In this document: in pieces, positions 27,307-35,916 of the stretch
Layout of the letters: the number at the start of each line of letters is the position of its first letter
Position numbering within the stretch: the first letter of the stretch is position 1
Notes under the pieces: generated by a model
What the model was told of the DNA's origin: nothing
Database searches by the model: none
What the model saw: only the letters and a program-made list of their open reading frames with translations
Position numbers and translations under genes: made by a program
Source: Roseobacter sp. MED193
GTDB taxonomy: Bacteria > Pseudomonadota > Alphaproteobacteria > Rhodobacterales > Rhodobacteraceae
Assembly: GCF_000152965.1 (NCBI RefSeq)
Contig: NZ_CH902583.1
Span: 2,175,098-2,239,097, forward strand
Reading direction: 5' to 3'
Length of the DNA stretch: 64,000 nt

Positions 27307-27906
27307 ATGACCGCAACAATTGCAGATACAATCTATCAGGCCCTAAGCGAGCAGATCGTGACAGGCGCGCTGAAAGCCGGTGAGAAACTGCGCCAGGAGC
27401 ATATTGCGCGGGCGTTCGACACCAGCCATGTGCCGGTCCGCGAAGCCTTACTGCGGCTCGAAGCCCATGGGCTGGCGATCTCAGCGCCCCGGCGCGGCAC
27501 ACGCGTAAGCGCGCTAAACCCTGCGGAAATCCGCGAAGTGATTGAAATGCGGGTCTCGCTTGAGGTGCTCGCGCTCACTCATTCCTTTGCCCGCCTTACC
27601 AAAGCCGACCTGCGCATGGCCGAGGATGCCCGTATTGCCTGTGATGCGGCTGAGGACATGACAACCTGGGAACGCTGCAATCGGGCTTTTCACCGGGCAA
27701 TCCTGACACCCTGCGAAATGCCACGACTGCTCACCGCAATTGATGATCTCCATATTGCCTCGGCGCGGCATCTGTTTGCCAATTGGCGGCAGCAATGGCG
27801 CCCCCGGATAGACCAAGATCACGCTGCCATTGTACAGGCAATGCAGCGCCAGGATGCCGCTGCCGCCTGCGAAATCCTGCGTCGCCACCTGCGTCGCGTC
27901 AGCTAA
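27307..27906 (+). CDS. GntR family transcriptional regulator (FadR/FCD type)
   Basis: A 199-residue regulator with an N-terminal winged helix (about residues 5-70; GEKLRQEHIARAFDTSHVPV, with REALLRLEAHGL following) and an all-helical FCD ligand domain that includes the metal-ligand type residues in CNRAFHRAIL and the C-terminal DHAAIVQA. It lies directly after the PLP dehydratase gene and may control it. The effector is not predictable. Confidence 0.93.
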   Translation: MTATIADTIYQALSEQIVTGALKAGEKLRQEHIARAFDTSHVPVREALLRLEAHGLAISAPRRGTRVSALNPAEIREVIEMRVSLEVLALTHSFARLTKADLRMAEDARIACDAAEDMTTWERCNRAFHRAILTPCEMPRLLTAIDDLHIASARHLFANWRQQWRPRIDQDHAAIVQAMQRQDAAAACEILRRHLRRVS

Positions 27907-28024
27907 AGACAACAAAACGCCGGGGTGAGCGTCATTTTGAGCGCAATCCGGGCATGACCTGCGGACAGATTGCCGTTAGAAAGCTGCGAATCCTAAACTT
28001 ATCAAACACGCCGGAGTACCCCCC

Positions 28025-28852
28025 ATGTCCAACGCTCAGCTGGAAACCGCGATCGAGGCCGCCTGGGAGGCCCGTGACAGCATTACCCCCGCCACCACAG
28101 GCGAGCAGCGCGAGGCCATCGAAGCCACATTGCAGGCGCTGGACTCCGGTTCACTGCGGGTTGCCCAAAAACTGGACAGCGGCGACTGGCATGTGAACCA
28201 GTGGGCCAAAAAGGCGGTTCTGCTCGGCTTTCGTATCAAAGATATGGAAATGCAGTCTGGTGGTCCGCAGGGATCCAGCTGGTGGGACAAGGTCGACAGC
28301 AAATTCATGGGCTGGGGCGATGCTGAGTGGAAAGAGGCCGGGTTCCGCGCCGTTCCCAACTGCATCGTACGCAAAAGCGCCTATGTAGCCCCCGGCGTGG
28401 TGCTGATGCCCTCCTTTGTGAACCTCGGCGCCTATGTCGATGAAGGCACCATGGTCGACACCTGGGCCACCGTTGGCTCCTGCGCCCAGATCGGCAAAAA
28501 CGTGCACCTGTCAGGCGGTGTTGGCATCGGCGGCGTGCTTGAGCCCATGCAGGCCGGCCCCACCATCATCGAAGACAACTGCTTTATCGGGGCACGTTCC
28601 GAGGTGGTCGAAGGCTGCATCGTGCGCGAAGGCTCGGTTCTTGGCATGGGCGTCTACATCGGCAAATCCACCAAAATCGTCGACCGCGAAACCGGCGAAG
28701 TGATGTATGGCGAAGTCCCCCCCTATTCGGTGGTGGTTTCTGGCTCGATGCCCTCAAAGAACAACGTCAGCCTGTATTGCGCCGTGATCGTGAAGCGTGT
28801 CGATGCACAGACCCGCTCCAAGACTGGCATCAACGAGCTGCTGCGCGACTGA
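28025..28852 (+). CDS. dapD: 2,3,4,5-tetrahydropyridine-2,6-dicarboxylate N-succinyltransferase
   Basis: DapD succinylates tetrahydrodipicolinate in the lysine/diaminopimelate pathway. The 275-residue protein has an N-terminal helical domain and a left-handed beta-helix of hexapeptide repeats (about residues 105-235), including the block [20 protein letters not shown] and [18 protein letters not shown] text (here [14 protein letters not shown]). dapE, encoding the later desuccinylase, is 7 kb downstream beyond the Hint island. Confidence 0.97.
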   Translation: MSNAQLETAIEAAWEARDSITPATTGEQREAIEATLQALDSGSLRVAQKLDSGDWHVNQWAKKAVLLGFRIKDMEMQSGGPQGSSWWDKVDSKFMGWGDAEWKEAGFRAVPNCIVRKSAYVAPGVVLMPSFVNLGAYVDEGTMVDTWATVGSCAQIGKNVHLSGGVGIGGVLEPMQAGPTIIEDNCFIGARSEVVEGCIVREGSVLGMGVYIGKSTKIVDRETGEVMYGEVPPYSVVVSGSMPSKNNVSLYCAVIVKRVDAQTRSKTGINELLRD

Positions 28853-28879
28853 TCCTGCCGATCCCGATTTTAAAATCTG

Positions 28880-28917
28880 CGCGCCTCCTTGATCCAAAGG
28901 AGGCGCGTTTTCTTTTT
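28880..28917 (+). terminator. Terminator of dapD
   Basis: CGCGCCTCCTT and AAGGAGGCGCG form a perfect 11-bp stem with a 6-nt loop, followed by TTTTCTTTTT. Confidence 0.93.
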
Positions 28918-28925
28918 GAACCGGC

Positions 28926-29480
28926 CTAAAGATGCTCTAACCGCAACAATACGGCCCTGCCATCCTGCGCGATATGGGCAACACCAGATGCCTCGCCCTG
29001 CCAACCCTCCCCGGGGCTAAGATGCTCAACACCCTCGGAGGTTTCCAGCCGCAGTTCGCCCTCCAGAACAAAGACCAAATGTGTCGCATCGCCAAGTTGA
29101 TGCAGGCCGAGCCCACAAATCTGCATCTCTGGGCGGATTTCATTGGGATCGTAAATCAAATTGAAGGCCTCGCAGGGGCCATCCTGCAGCTGCGCAACCA
29201 AATCCAGACCACCGTCAAAAAACAACGGTTGCAAGGGATCAGCCCTAAGCTGAACATCGGCATTGGTCAGGCACAGCCCGCCACCGGAAACGATGCAATG
29301 AATTCGCCTATAACCAGGAAAGACGGAGAAAGCGCCATCTTGATTAATCTGCGCCAAGCTGGCCCGCCAGACCATCTGCCCTTCGTCCTGGCCTGTCGCA
29401 CTGGCGCGCGCCAATTCCCTCGTTGAGCCACCACCGTTTTTCCACGCCTGTGGCAAGATCTGTGCAAGCGAGAACCGCAT
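28926..29480 (-). CDS. HutD/Ves family protein
   Basis: A 184-residue bicupin-like protein. The N-terminal motif WKNGGGSTRELA is the HutD/Ves hallmark, and the domain continues with WRASLAQINQDGAFSVFPGY in part. HutD is found in histidine-utilisation loci as a possible regulator, but no hut genes are in this window, so the role here is open. It converges with dapD across its terminator and is the first gene of the region between dapD and dapE. Confidence 0.88.
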   Translation of the reverse strand: MRFSLAQILPQAWKNGGGSTRELARASATGQDEGQMVWRASLAQINQDGAFSVFPGYRRIHCIVSGGGLCLTNADVQLRADPLQPLFFDGGLDLVAQLQDGPCEAFNLIYDPNEIRPEMQICGLGLHQLGDATHLVFVLEGELRLETSEGVEHLSPGEGWQGEASGVAHIAQDGRAVLLRLEHL

Positions 29481-29558
29481 GGGCTATCCTATATCTGAAT
29501 ATGTACAGACATAATTTTGGAGAGTTTGGAGCACCGTCGCAAGCGAGATGTACAGAGT

Positions 29559-31142
29559 TTAGATCGTCAAACTGGTTCCGCTGAGCAAAGCGCGGGCTTC
29601 AAAAGGTTTCAAGGACAGGCGAGCGCTGGCCCCATATCCTTCAAGGTCTCCCCCCATCAGCTCCAGAACCTCAGCACGGGTTTCAGAGTCAAAACTATCC
29701 AGCGTTTCAGCGCCGGGATGGTAGCTCTCGCTCTCCAACCCGTTGCCACAGATGATTTCGTGCTGGTCAAACAGGAGATGCACATAGGTGACCGGTGCTG
29801 CATCCCTGCGCCGGGTGATGCTGCGGTCATTGACCAGATTTTCCGCCTTAACAAGTACCTCAGAGGTCCCAAAAAGCACCTCGGCCCATTGATCCTGAAT
29901 CAATACCCGGTGACTGGGGGACAGCTCCAGCTCTGCGTGATCGCCCAAAGCACCCGCCGCAAATCGCACCGGGGCTTCGGCGGCCTCGGCGCGCCGCAAT
30001 GAGCTGCCGATCCAGCGCAGGGGCTGGGCGCCGCTATCACGGGTCAATACCAGATCACCGGGCTCTAGATGCTCTATTGCCACGAGGCCGGTAGGTGTAT
30101 CAATTAGGGTGCCTGCCACGAAACAGGGCGTTGTGGTGACTTCAACAACGCCAGTATCCGTGTTCCCCAGATCATCTTCGACTGTGTAGGTGAAGGTTGT
30201 CTCTTCATCAGCATCCACATCATCCTGACCCTCGATGGACATGGTACCGTCGGGATTGAGCGTTACCACTTCGCCCCCTGCCAAGGTGACGCTCGAGCCG
30301 GCAACAACCGGCTGGCCGTTAATTTCTGTGATCGTTAGACTAGTCCCACTGGCGTGGATGTCATTGTCCAGCACATCCAAGGTCGTGGCACTGCCCTCTT
30401 GGACAGAGACTTCGTCATCCTGAGCAACCAGTGATGTTTGGATAGAATCACCGGCAATCAATAGGTTAGAGTCATATGCCGCGTCCCCAGCATCAGCGAT
30501 GCCGATCATGATCGTATTCACTTCATCAGGGTTGACTGGGGCCTTCAGGGTCAAAGTGACTGTGAAGCCGTCCATCTCTGTGTTGTATAGATTGTCCCCC
30601 TGCGGGTTGTTGACATAGAGATCTTCGTTCGATCCGGTGTTGAAATTGTCGATAGAAACATCGCCGTTTCCGATTGTCAGTTCAGCCTTTTCGCCGTTGA
30701 CCCATACCCCAATGGCATCGTTAAAACCCTGGTCGACATATTCCAGATATTCCTCAGACGAGAAGGTGAATTGCATCGTAAGCGTTGACCCGGAGGGGAT
30801 GAATTCCGCCTCAAAAATGGCTGCGTCAAAGGTGGTTCCCCCGGCGATTTCGCTCAGGTCGCTGTTGCCAGCGGTCCCCATATTGCCGCTCGTGCTGGCG
30901 GAGGTATTCGCATCTCCGGAACTGTTGGTGATATCCGTCGCCCGGCCTGTGGACAGGATGACACCGGTGTCCGAAGGCGTAACACCAGGGGCAACCGTGT
31001 CGCCGTCCGTATAGATACCCGAAGATGCCGCCGCCCCGATATAGTCTGCGCTTTGGATTAAGATACCATCGCCAAACATTGCTTCCGCCATGTCCAAAGC
31101 GGTTGCAGAGGTATCAATGGGCAGCTCAGAAGCGGTTGGCAT
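29559..31142 (-). CDS. Choice-of-anchor-L-like/Hint-domain protein (copy 1)
   Basis: A 527-residue protein with three parts. Residues 15-240 resemble a choice-of-anchor L domain (ending in YDSNLLIAGDSIQTSLVA); residues about 243-335 form an Asp/Thr-rich VCBS- or cadherin-like segment; residues 340-490 are a Hint domain that starts with Cys340 (PCFVAGTLIDTPTG, then EPGDLVLTRD) and has the HLLFDQHE block. A conserved tail (LKPFEARALL) follows. There is no signal peptide and no RTX repeat. The Hint cysteine suggests self-cleavage. AAGGG precedes the ATG. It is a paralogue of 33967-35538. Confidence 0.88.
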   Translation of the reverse strand: MPTASELPIDTSATALDMAEAMFGDGILIQSADYIGAAASSGIYTDGDTVAPGVTPSDTGVILSTGRATDITNSSGDANTSASTSGNMGTAGNSDLSEIAGGTTFDAAIFEAEFIPSGSTLTMQFTFSSEEYLEYVDQGFNDAIGVWVNGEKAELTIGNGDVSIDNFNTGSNEDLYVNNPQGDNLYNTEMDGFTVTLTLKAPVNPDEVNTIMIGIADAGDAAYDSNLLIAGDSIQTSLVAQDDEVSVQEGSATTLDVLDNDIHASGTSLTITEINGQPVVAGSSVTLAGGEVVTLNPDGTMSIEGQDDVDADEETTFTYTVEDDLGNTDTGVVEVTTTPCFVAGTLIDTPTGLVAIEHLEPGDLVLTRDSGAQPLRWIGSSLRRAEAAEAPVRFAAGALGDHAELELSPSHRVLIQDQWAEVLFGTSEVLVKAENLVNDRSITRRRDAAPVTYVHLLFDQHEIICGNGLESESYHPGAETLDSFDSETRAEVLELMGGDLEGYGASARLSLKPFEARALLSGTSLTI

Positions 31143-31335
31143 GTCGTAACCCTTATTTGTCGAAAGTCACTCGGGGTGAACGCAACCGGAGTGCATAAAA
31201 GGAATCATTGGCCCCATCTAACTGGATGGGCCTTACCGCAAGGTGAATGCCGCAGTTTCAGCCAAAGGGGGGTCGCGGATACAATCAATCTGAATTCGAT
31301 TGACCCCAAGGCGCCGACAGGGCTATGGCGACGCT

Positions 31336-31683
31336 ATGGAAAAAAAGAAGATATCCCGCCAACAGGTCTATACGCTTCTGGTTCAGATCGGTCGCAAAGA
31401 GGGTGACGGCCTCCCCGAAGGTGCAACCGGGGCCGCCTTGATGATCTATGCCTCTGGCGTGGATGAGGCAGAGGCCGTGCGCGAAACTGTCGCCATCTTA
31501 AAGCAGGCGGATACCGCTCCGCTGGATGTCACCGGCTATGGTACGCTGGCCGAACGCCAGGAAGAAGGTCACGAGATCGGTGAAGAAGAGCTTGCGCTGA
31601 TGCAGCGTGCGCTGGAAGAAAACGCTGTGATCGTCGCTCAGATGACTCCGTTTTTCGAAGGCCAGGAGCCGACCTTTCACTAG
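31336..31683 (+). CDS. Hypothetical protein
   Basis: A 115-residue acidic, soluble protein that I do not recognise. The N-terminus is basic (MEKKKISRQQVYTLL), and the rest is rich in Glu and Ala with helical character (EEELALMQRALEENAVIVAQM, in part). No signal peptide or membrane span. I start at the ATG at 31336. It is the only plus-strand gene within the Hint island and lies between a Hint-protein gene and the channel gene, both on the minus strand. Confidence 0.7.
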   Translation: MEKKKISRQQVYTLLVQIGRKEGDGLPEGATGAALMIYASGVDEAEAVRETVAILKQADTAPLDVTGYGTLAERQEEGHEIGEEELALMQRALEENAVIVAQMTPFFEGQEPTFH

Positions 31684-31742
31684 CCATTTTTGCCAGGCCA
31701 GGCACAGCGACGGTTCAGACCTGACCCTGTCAAAGGTATCGG

Positions 31743-32798
31743 TCAGTTCAACCGTCCAAACCAACTGTGATAAAGCGCCTCATAGCTGCCATCCTCCTGC
31801 ATCTCGAGCAGGCTCCGATTGACCTGCTCGGTCAGCTCAGACCCCTGTGGGAAGGCAAAGCCGTAGTATTCACGCAGGAAGGCGGGACCAACAGTACGCC
31901 CGTACTCACTGCCGCCTTGCTGAACATAGTAGTTCAAAACCGGGGCATCAAAGACCACAACTCGAATATCTCCGACCTCAAAGGCCGATAGAAGGTCATC
32001 CAGGTTCTCAAAGCCGCGGTAATCGATATCGCGCCGTTGCAAGAAGCTCGCCGCAGTGGACCCCTCGATGGTGCCTGTGCGTTTGCCATAGAGGTCATTC
32101 ACAGAGGTAACGGATCCGCTGATTGCCTCTACCGTCATCACGGCGGTGATCTTGGCGACAAATATCGACACGATGAAAAGCGAAGACAGCACCAACATTA
32201 CGCCAAACACCCGTCCGATAGCTGTGCGTGGCACCCGTTCTTCAAAACCGCCATTCACGACCAGATTGAGCGCCCACCAGAAAGAAGGAAACCAGGCCTC
32301 TTTGAGAGGGCGGTCGAAATAGGGCTGTGCGCGACGCTCCAGCGCCCACATGAACATGCCGCCAACCAACAGCAGCAAAAATGCCAACCCAATGGCCAAG
32401 GCCAGATCCCAGGACAGCAGGGCATGCATCAGCGATGGTTCACGCACATCTGCAGCCTGGACCAAGATCTGCAAACCACTCTCAAAAACCGGTTGGCTAA
32501 AATCCATCTCAGCTTCGCGGCTCGCGGTGATCGAAATATTTGCCGCTGCCAATGCCACCTCAGTGTTGCTAACACCCGCCAACATCTCAGAGAATGTATC
32601 CTTGCGGTGGATGTTAAGCTCCCAGCCCAAACGATTGGAGATCTCGCGCAGCAGCTCGATAGAGAAACCGGTTTCCCGGCCGTTTTCGATCATTGAAAAC
32701 GGAGGCCGCGTCACGGTATTGACATCGACCACCTGCGCCGTCAGCGCATTTCCCCAAAGCAGGAAGAGAAACGGGGTGATGAAGCGAAGAACACGCAC
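31743..32798 (-). CDS. Prokaryotic ionotropic-glutamate-receptor-like channel
   Basis: A 351-residue protein with the layout of GluR0: signal peptide (1-21), first half of a periplasmic amino-acid-binding domain (22-125), membrane helix (128-152), re-entrant pore loop (167-190), second helix (196-223), and the other half of the binding domain (224-351). The alpha-amino-acid contacts are kept: R94 in ITASREAEMDFS and D284 in VVFDAPVLNYY. The pore is followed by RVPRTAIGR as in GluR0 (RAPRT), but the filter position TVGYGD of potassium-type channels reads NGGFEE (182-187). The start is GTG with GAGG seven bases upstream. A plain ABC-transporter binding protein would lack the internal membrane segments. 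Confidence 0.85.
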   Translation of the reverse strand: MRVLRFITPFLFLLWGNALTAQVVDVNTVTRPPFSMIENGRETGFSIELLREISNRLGWELNIHRKDTFSEMLAGVSNTEVALAAANISITASREAEMDFSQPVFESGLQILVQAADVREPSLMHALLSWDLALAIGLAFLLLLVGGMFMWALERRAQPYFDRPLKEAWFPSFWWALNLVVNGGFEERVPRTAIGRVFGVMLVLSSLFIVSIFVAKITAVMTVEAISGSVTSVNDLYGKRTGTIEGSTAASFLQRRDIDYRGFENLDDLLSAFEVGDIRVVVFDAPVLNYYVQQGGSEYGRTVGPAFLREYYGFAFPQGSELTEQVNRSLLEMQEDGSYEALYHSWFGRLN

Positions 32799-32876
32799 GT
32801 CAATACCTCAAAGCTAAATACAGCATTTCTGAATATGTCTTAGGTGGTTCAACTCGCTCAGGCAAGCTTGAACCCC

Positions 32877-33962
32877 TCACGCCACCCGACGTTCCGCCAG
32901 CACTGCTGCGTCAAAGGCTCGCAGAACCGGATATCTGGGGGGACCATGTTCGGGCAGGGTCATACGGTCCACCGCTGCCAATTGGCTGGCTTGCAGACGC
33001 AGTGCATCGCGCCGCAGACTTCCCAGATAGAGACTTTCGAGAACCGCCCCCGCCGCAAGCAAGGGGGCGTGATCCGGTAACACAAGCTGCGTATAGCGCG
33101 TGGTGAATCCCTTAGCCTGACCCGGTGTCGCGACAGATGTTCCCATCAGATGGCGTGCAGGCACCAAAACCTCTGGTCGGCCAAACAGATATTCGACCTC
33201 ACTGCCGCTCACCACCACCCGCTGCGAGGCTGAGACCTGAATGCCCTGCTGCAACCCAAAAAAGGGAGCGCGCAGGGTCACGGGTCGAAAGATCCCCAAG
33301 GCTGGCACCTCCCGATGCAAGACATGTAGAACAGGTAGGCTGCCGCCTGTCTCGCTGAGCACCAGATCGCCACGTTTCAGGCTGTCTACCCGGCGATAGC
33401 CCTGTGGCGTCGCGACCGGCGTCGCCGGATCAAGACCCGGCATCGGCCCTACCGGCTCTAAGGCGGTGGAGATCGCCAGATAGGTCACGGCCTCTGCGAC
33501 AAACCGAAACGGCCCAGGGGAGATCACCGCCTGCAGATCCTGATACCGCCATGGGCAGGGCGGTGGCAGCAAAGTGATTTGCACCCGATCACTGTCGGCG
33601 CGTTCCAGCGCCAGGCGTGCATATCCTGACAGGCTGTCCCAGGCATAGGTCAACCTGACCTGCCCAGCGCGGCCGGCCCCGCTGGGATTAAGCGTCGCAT
33701 GAGACAGGCTGCCAGAGTGTTGCAACACGAGGCTCACCCCGCCCCCGGGCACGGCCTGGATCCGTAAATCAATGGGCCAATCGCCCCCTTGGGAGAACAG
33801 CAACAGCGGTTCTGGCCTCCGACTATCCGGGATCGACATCTCTAGCACCAAGGTTCCGCGCAGCATCAATGCATCGCCACCGCCTTCGTCCCTCTGGGCC
33901 TGCGACAGCCCGGAGAGATCTAAGCACCCCTGCTCCAGATCATTGATGCCCAGCCAACCCAT
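32877..33962 (-). CDS. Hint-domain protein with degenerate Hint site
   Basis: A 361-residue protein. Residues 1-165 look like a lectin/LamG-type beta sandwich (QGCLDLSGL, then LRGTLVLEMSIP). The second half aligns to the Hint domains of its neighbours (ATPQGYRRVDSLKRGDLVLSE, partly shown), but the nucleophilic Cys is replaced by Gly at about residue 176 (PMPGLDPATPV against TPCFVAGTLI), and the HLLFDQHE block is eroded to QLVLPDHAP. Its ATG at 33962 lies 4 bp after the stop of the upstream Hint gene, so the two are cotranscribed. Confidence 0.82.
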   Translation of the reverse strand: MGWLGINDLEQGCLDLSGLSQAQRDEGGGDALMLRGTLVLEMSIPDSRRPEPLLLFSQGGDWPIDLRIQAVPGGGVSLVLQHSGSLSHATLNPSGAGRAGQVRLTYAWDSLSGYARLALERADSDRVQITLLPPPCPWRYQDLQAVISPGPFRFVAEAVTYLAISTALEPVGPMPGLDPATPVATPQGYRRVDSLKRGDLVLSETGGSLPVLHVLHREVPALGIFRPVTLRAPFFGLQQGIQVSASQRVVVSGSEVEYLFGRPEVLVPARHLMGTSVATPGQAKGFTTRYTQLVLPDHAPLLAAGAVLESLYLGSLRRDALRLQASQLAAVDRMTLPEHGPPRYPVLRAFDAAVLAERRVA

Positions 33963-33966
33963 TGCG

Positions 33967-35538
33967 TCAGGCGGCCTGCACAGCGGCCAATAGCCTGCCT
34001 TCAAACGCCTTCAACCCAGGTCGGGCAGAGGCGCCATAGCCCAGGCCGGTTTCAGGGTCGAGCTCAGGAAACAGCGCGTAGATCTCTTGCAATACAGGTT
34101 GTTCAAACAGCTCCGCCGTCTGCGGTCCCGGCAAAAAACTCTCAGTTGTCAGCCCTTCGGAGTAGATCACTTGGTGCTGGTCAAACAACAGGTGAACATA
34201 GGTAACCTCGCCGCCGAACTGACGGGAAACACTGCCCCCATTCAACAGATCTTTTGCTGCCACCAGAACCTCACCTTCCCCGAACAAAAGCTCCGCATAG
34301 GCGTCGCGCAGCAAGATGCGGTGTTGGGGTGAAACCAACAGATCGCGATGGGATCCAAAGCACCCCGACCGAATAAGAATCGGCGCAAAGTCGCCCTCAG
34401 CTGCAACGCTGCGGGAGCCGATCCAACGCAGCGGTTGTGCCCCATGGTCCCTGGTGCTTACCAGATCGCCGGGCTGCAAACATTCCACCGGCACTTCTCC
34501 GTCGGGCGTGCGGATCAGGGTGCCAGCCACAAAGCAAGGAATCGAACTGGCATTCACAAAACCAGTGTCACTGTTTTCCCCGTTGCTCGCGGTGTAGGTA
34601 AAGTTGAAATCCTCAATATCCCCATCACCATAAAGCGTCAGGGTGCCGTCTCCGTTCACCTCTACCTGCTGCCCACTGGCAAGCGTCACTATGGATCCCG
34701 CCGTGACCTCTACCCCATTGACATGGGTGATCGTCAAAACCCCGCCCGAGGGACTGACGTCATTGGCCAACACATCGACAACCTTACTGCCATCAGGCGC
34801 GACATGGGCCTCATCTGTCACCGCAACCAGATCAGTTTGCACCGAGTCGGCAGCGATCAACAGGTTACTGTCGTAGCTGCTGTCACCGACATCAGCGATG
34901 CCGATGCGTATGTCATTCACCTCACCGGGATTGACATGCATGGTCAGCGTCATGGTGATGGTCAGGCCATCCATCTCAGTGTTGTAATCGTCCCCAGTGT
35001 TATCAAGGTATAGGTTTTCATTGATTGAGGCGCTGATGTTGCCTGGATTAGCGGTACCACCGCTGACGTCCATTTCAACCGCCGAGCCGTTGACCCAGAC
35101 CGCCACCACATCCTGATAGATCGAGTCCTGATATTCCGGGAACTCTTCAGAGGAGAACACAAACTCAATGGTCATTACGGAGCTGTCAGGAATAAAGCTC
35201 ACATCAAGGTAAGAGGCATCGTAAGTGCGTGCACCCGCGACCTGGTTGAACTCGGAATTATTGTTTTCGCCGCTGGTATTGCGTGACGTATTGGGCGCCC
35301 GGTTTGGATCACCACTGGAGTTGGTGTAGCTGTTGGCCCGTCCCGTTGACAGAATAACACCTGTGTCGCCAGGTGTGGCACCGGGGGCTAGGGCATCGCC
35401 GTTTGAATATATCGCCGATGATCGGCTGTCGCCTGTGTAGTCGGCGCTAACCACGGTGACACCATCGCCAAATATCTCTTCGGCCATCTCGGTGGCACTC
35501 GCACCGGTATCGTATCCCAGCTCTGCTGCTGTCGCCAT
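33967..35538 (-). CDS. Choice-of-anchor-L-like/Hint-domain protein (copy 2)
   Basis: A 523-residue paralogue of 29559-31142 with the same order: choice-of-anchor-L-like domain (about 15-240, STGRANSYTNSSGDPNR and SYDSNLLIAADSVQTDLVA), a short beta-rich linker domain (about 243-330), and a Hint domain starting at Cys335 (PCFVAGTLIRTPDGEVPVE) with HLLFDQHQV, then the tail GLKAFEGRLLA. No signal peptide is visible. The degenerate Hint gene follows after 4 bp. A perfect TTAA-N7-TTAA lies about 155 bp upstream of the start. Confidence 0.88.
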   Translation of the reverse strand: MATAAELGYDTGASATEMAEEIFGDGVTVVSADYTGDSRSSAIYSNGDALAPGATPGDTGVILSTGRANSYTNSSGDPNRAPNTSRNTSGENNNSEFNQVAGARTYDASYLDVSFIPDSSVMTIEFVFSSEEFPEYQDSIYQDVVAVWVNGSAVEMDVSGGTANPGNISASINENLYLDNTGDDYNTEMDGLTITMTLTMHVNPGEVNDIRIGIADVGDSSYDSNLLIAADSVQTDLVAVTDEAHVAPDGSKVVDVLANDVSPSGGVLTITHVNGVEVTAGSIVTLASGQQVEVNGDGTLTLYGDGDIEDFNFTYTASNGENSDTGFVNASSIPCFVAGTLIRTPDGEVPVECLQPGDLVSTRDHGAQPLRWIGSRSVAAEGDFAPILIRSGCFGSHRDLLVSPQHRILLRDAYAELLFGEGEVLVAAKDLLNGGSVSRQFGGEVTYVHLLFDQHQVIYSEGLTTESFLPGPQTAELFEQPVLQEIYALFPELDPETGLGYGASARPGLKAFEGRLLAAVQAA

Positions 35539-35916
35539 TTGCCTTGCCCAGTCCTCAATTGGAGAGGCATATCACCGACCGCGCCACAGCGGAGTCCCAC
35601 TGCGTTGCCAGGACCTGTCCCGGCCCTTTATTTTTGTTGGCAAACCCACTTTGTGGTGTTTTGCGCTCTGGTGACCTGCCTCTGGTCTTATTAATTAATA
35701 TTTTCTTAACACGTGTTTTTGCGCAGAGTCATCCCGGAAGTTTTTTCAAGAGAGCACGCGCAGCTTTTGCGCCACAAGAGGCACAACAGACAGGATGACC
35801 TATGGGGCTCTTTACCCTTTGTTTGAGACCCCTATTTGCACGGGCTTGCAAAGCGCGCTAAACCCCTAAAACCATAGTCCAGGCGCCAAATTCCGGCACT
35901 ACACAGGAACCTCTGC
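35539..35916. other. Intergenic region between the Hint pair and dapE
   Basis: 378 bp without a gene, holding divergent promoters for the Hint-protein pair (minus) and dapE (plus). It is AT-richer than its surroundings around 35680-35725, where the CtrA-like box lies. I see no RNA gene in it. Confidence 0.6.
35695..35709 (-). promoter_or_regulatory. Candidate CtrA box
   Basis: TTAA-TATTTTC-TTAA is an exact match to the TTAA-N7-TTAA consensus of the response regulator CtrA, with the extra C after the second half-site. It lies 157 bp upstream of the Hint-protein start and 208 bp upstream of dapE. The site is symmetrical, so either gene could be the target. Confidence 0.6.

Noticed and set aside
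31743..32798. Reading the receptor-like protein as an ordinary ABC-transporter binding protein
   Set aside because: Two hydrophobic helices and a loop interrupt the binding domain, and no ABC permease or ATPase gene is adjacent.
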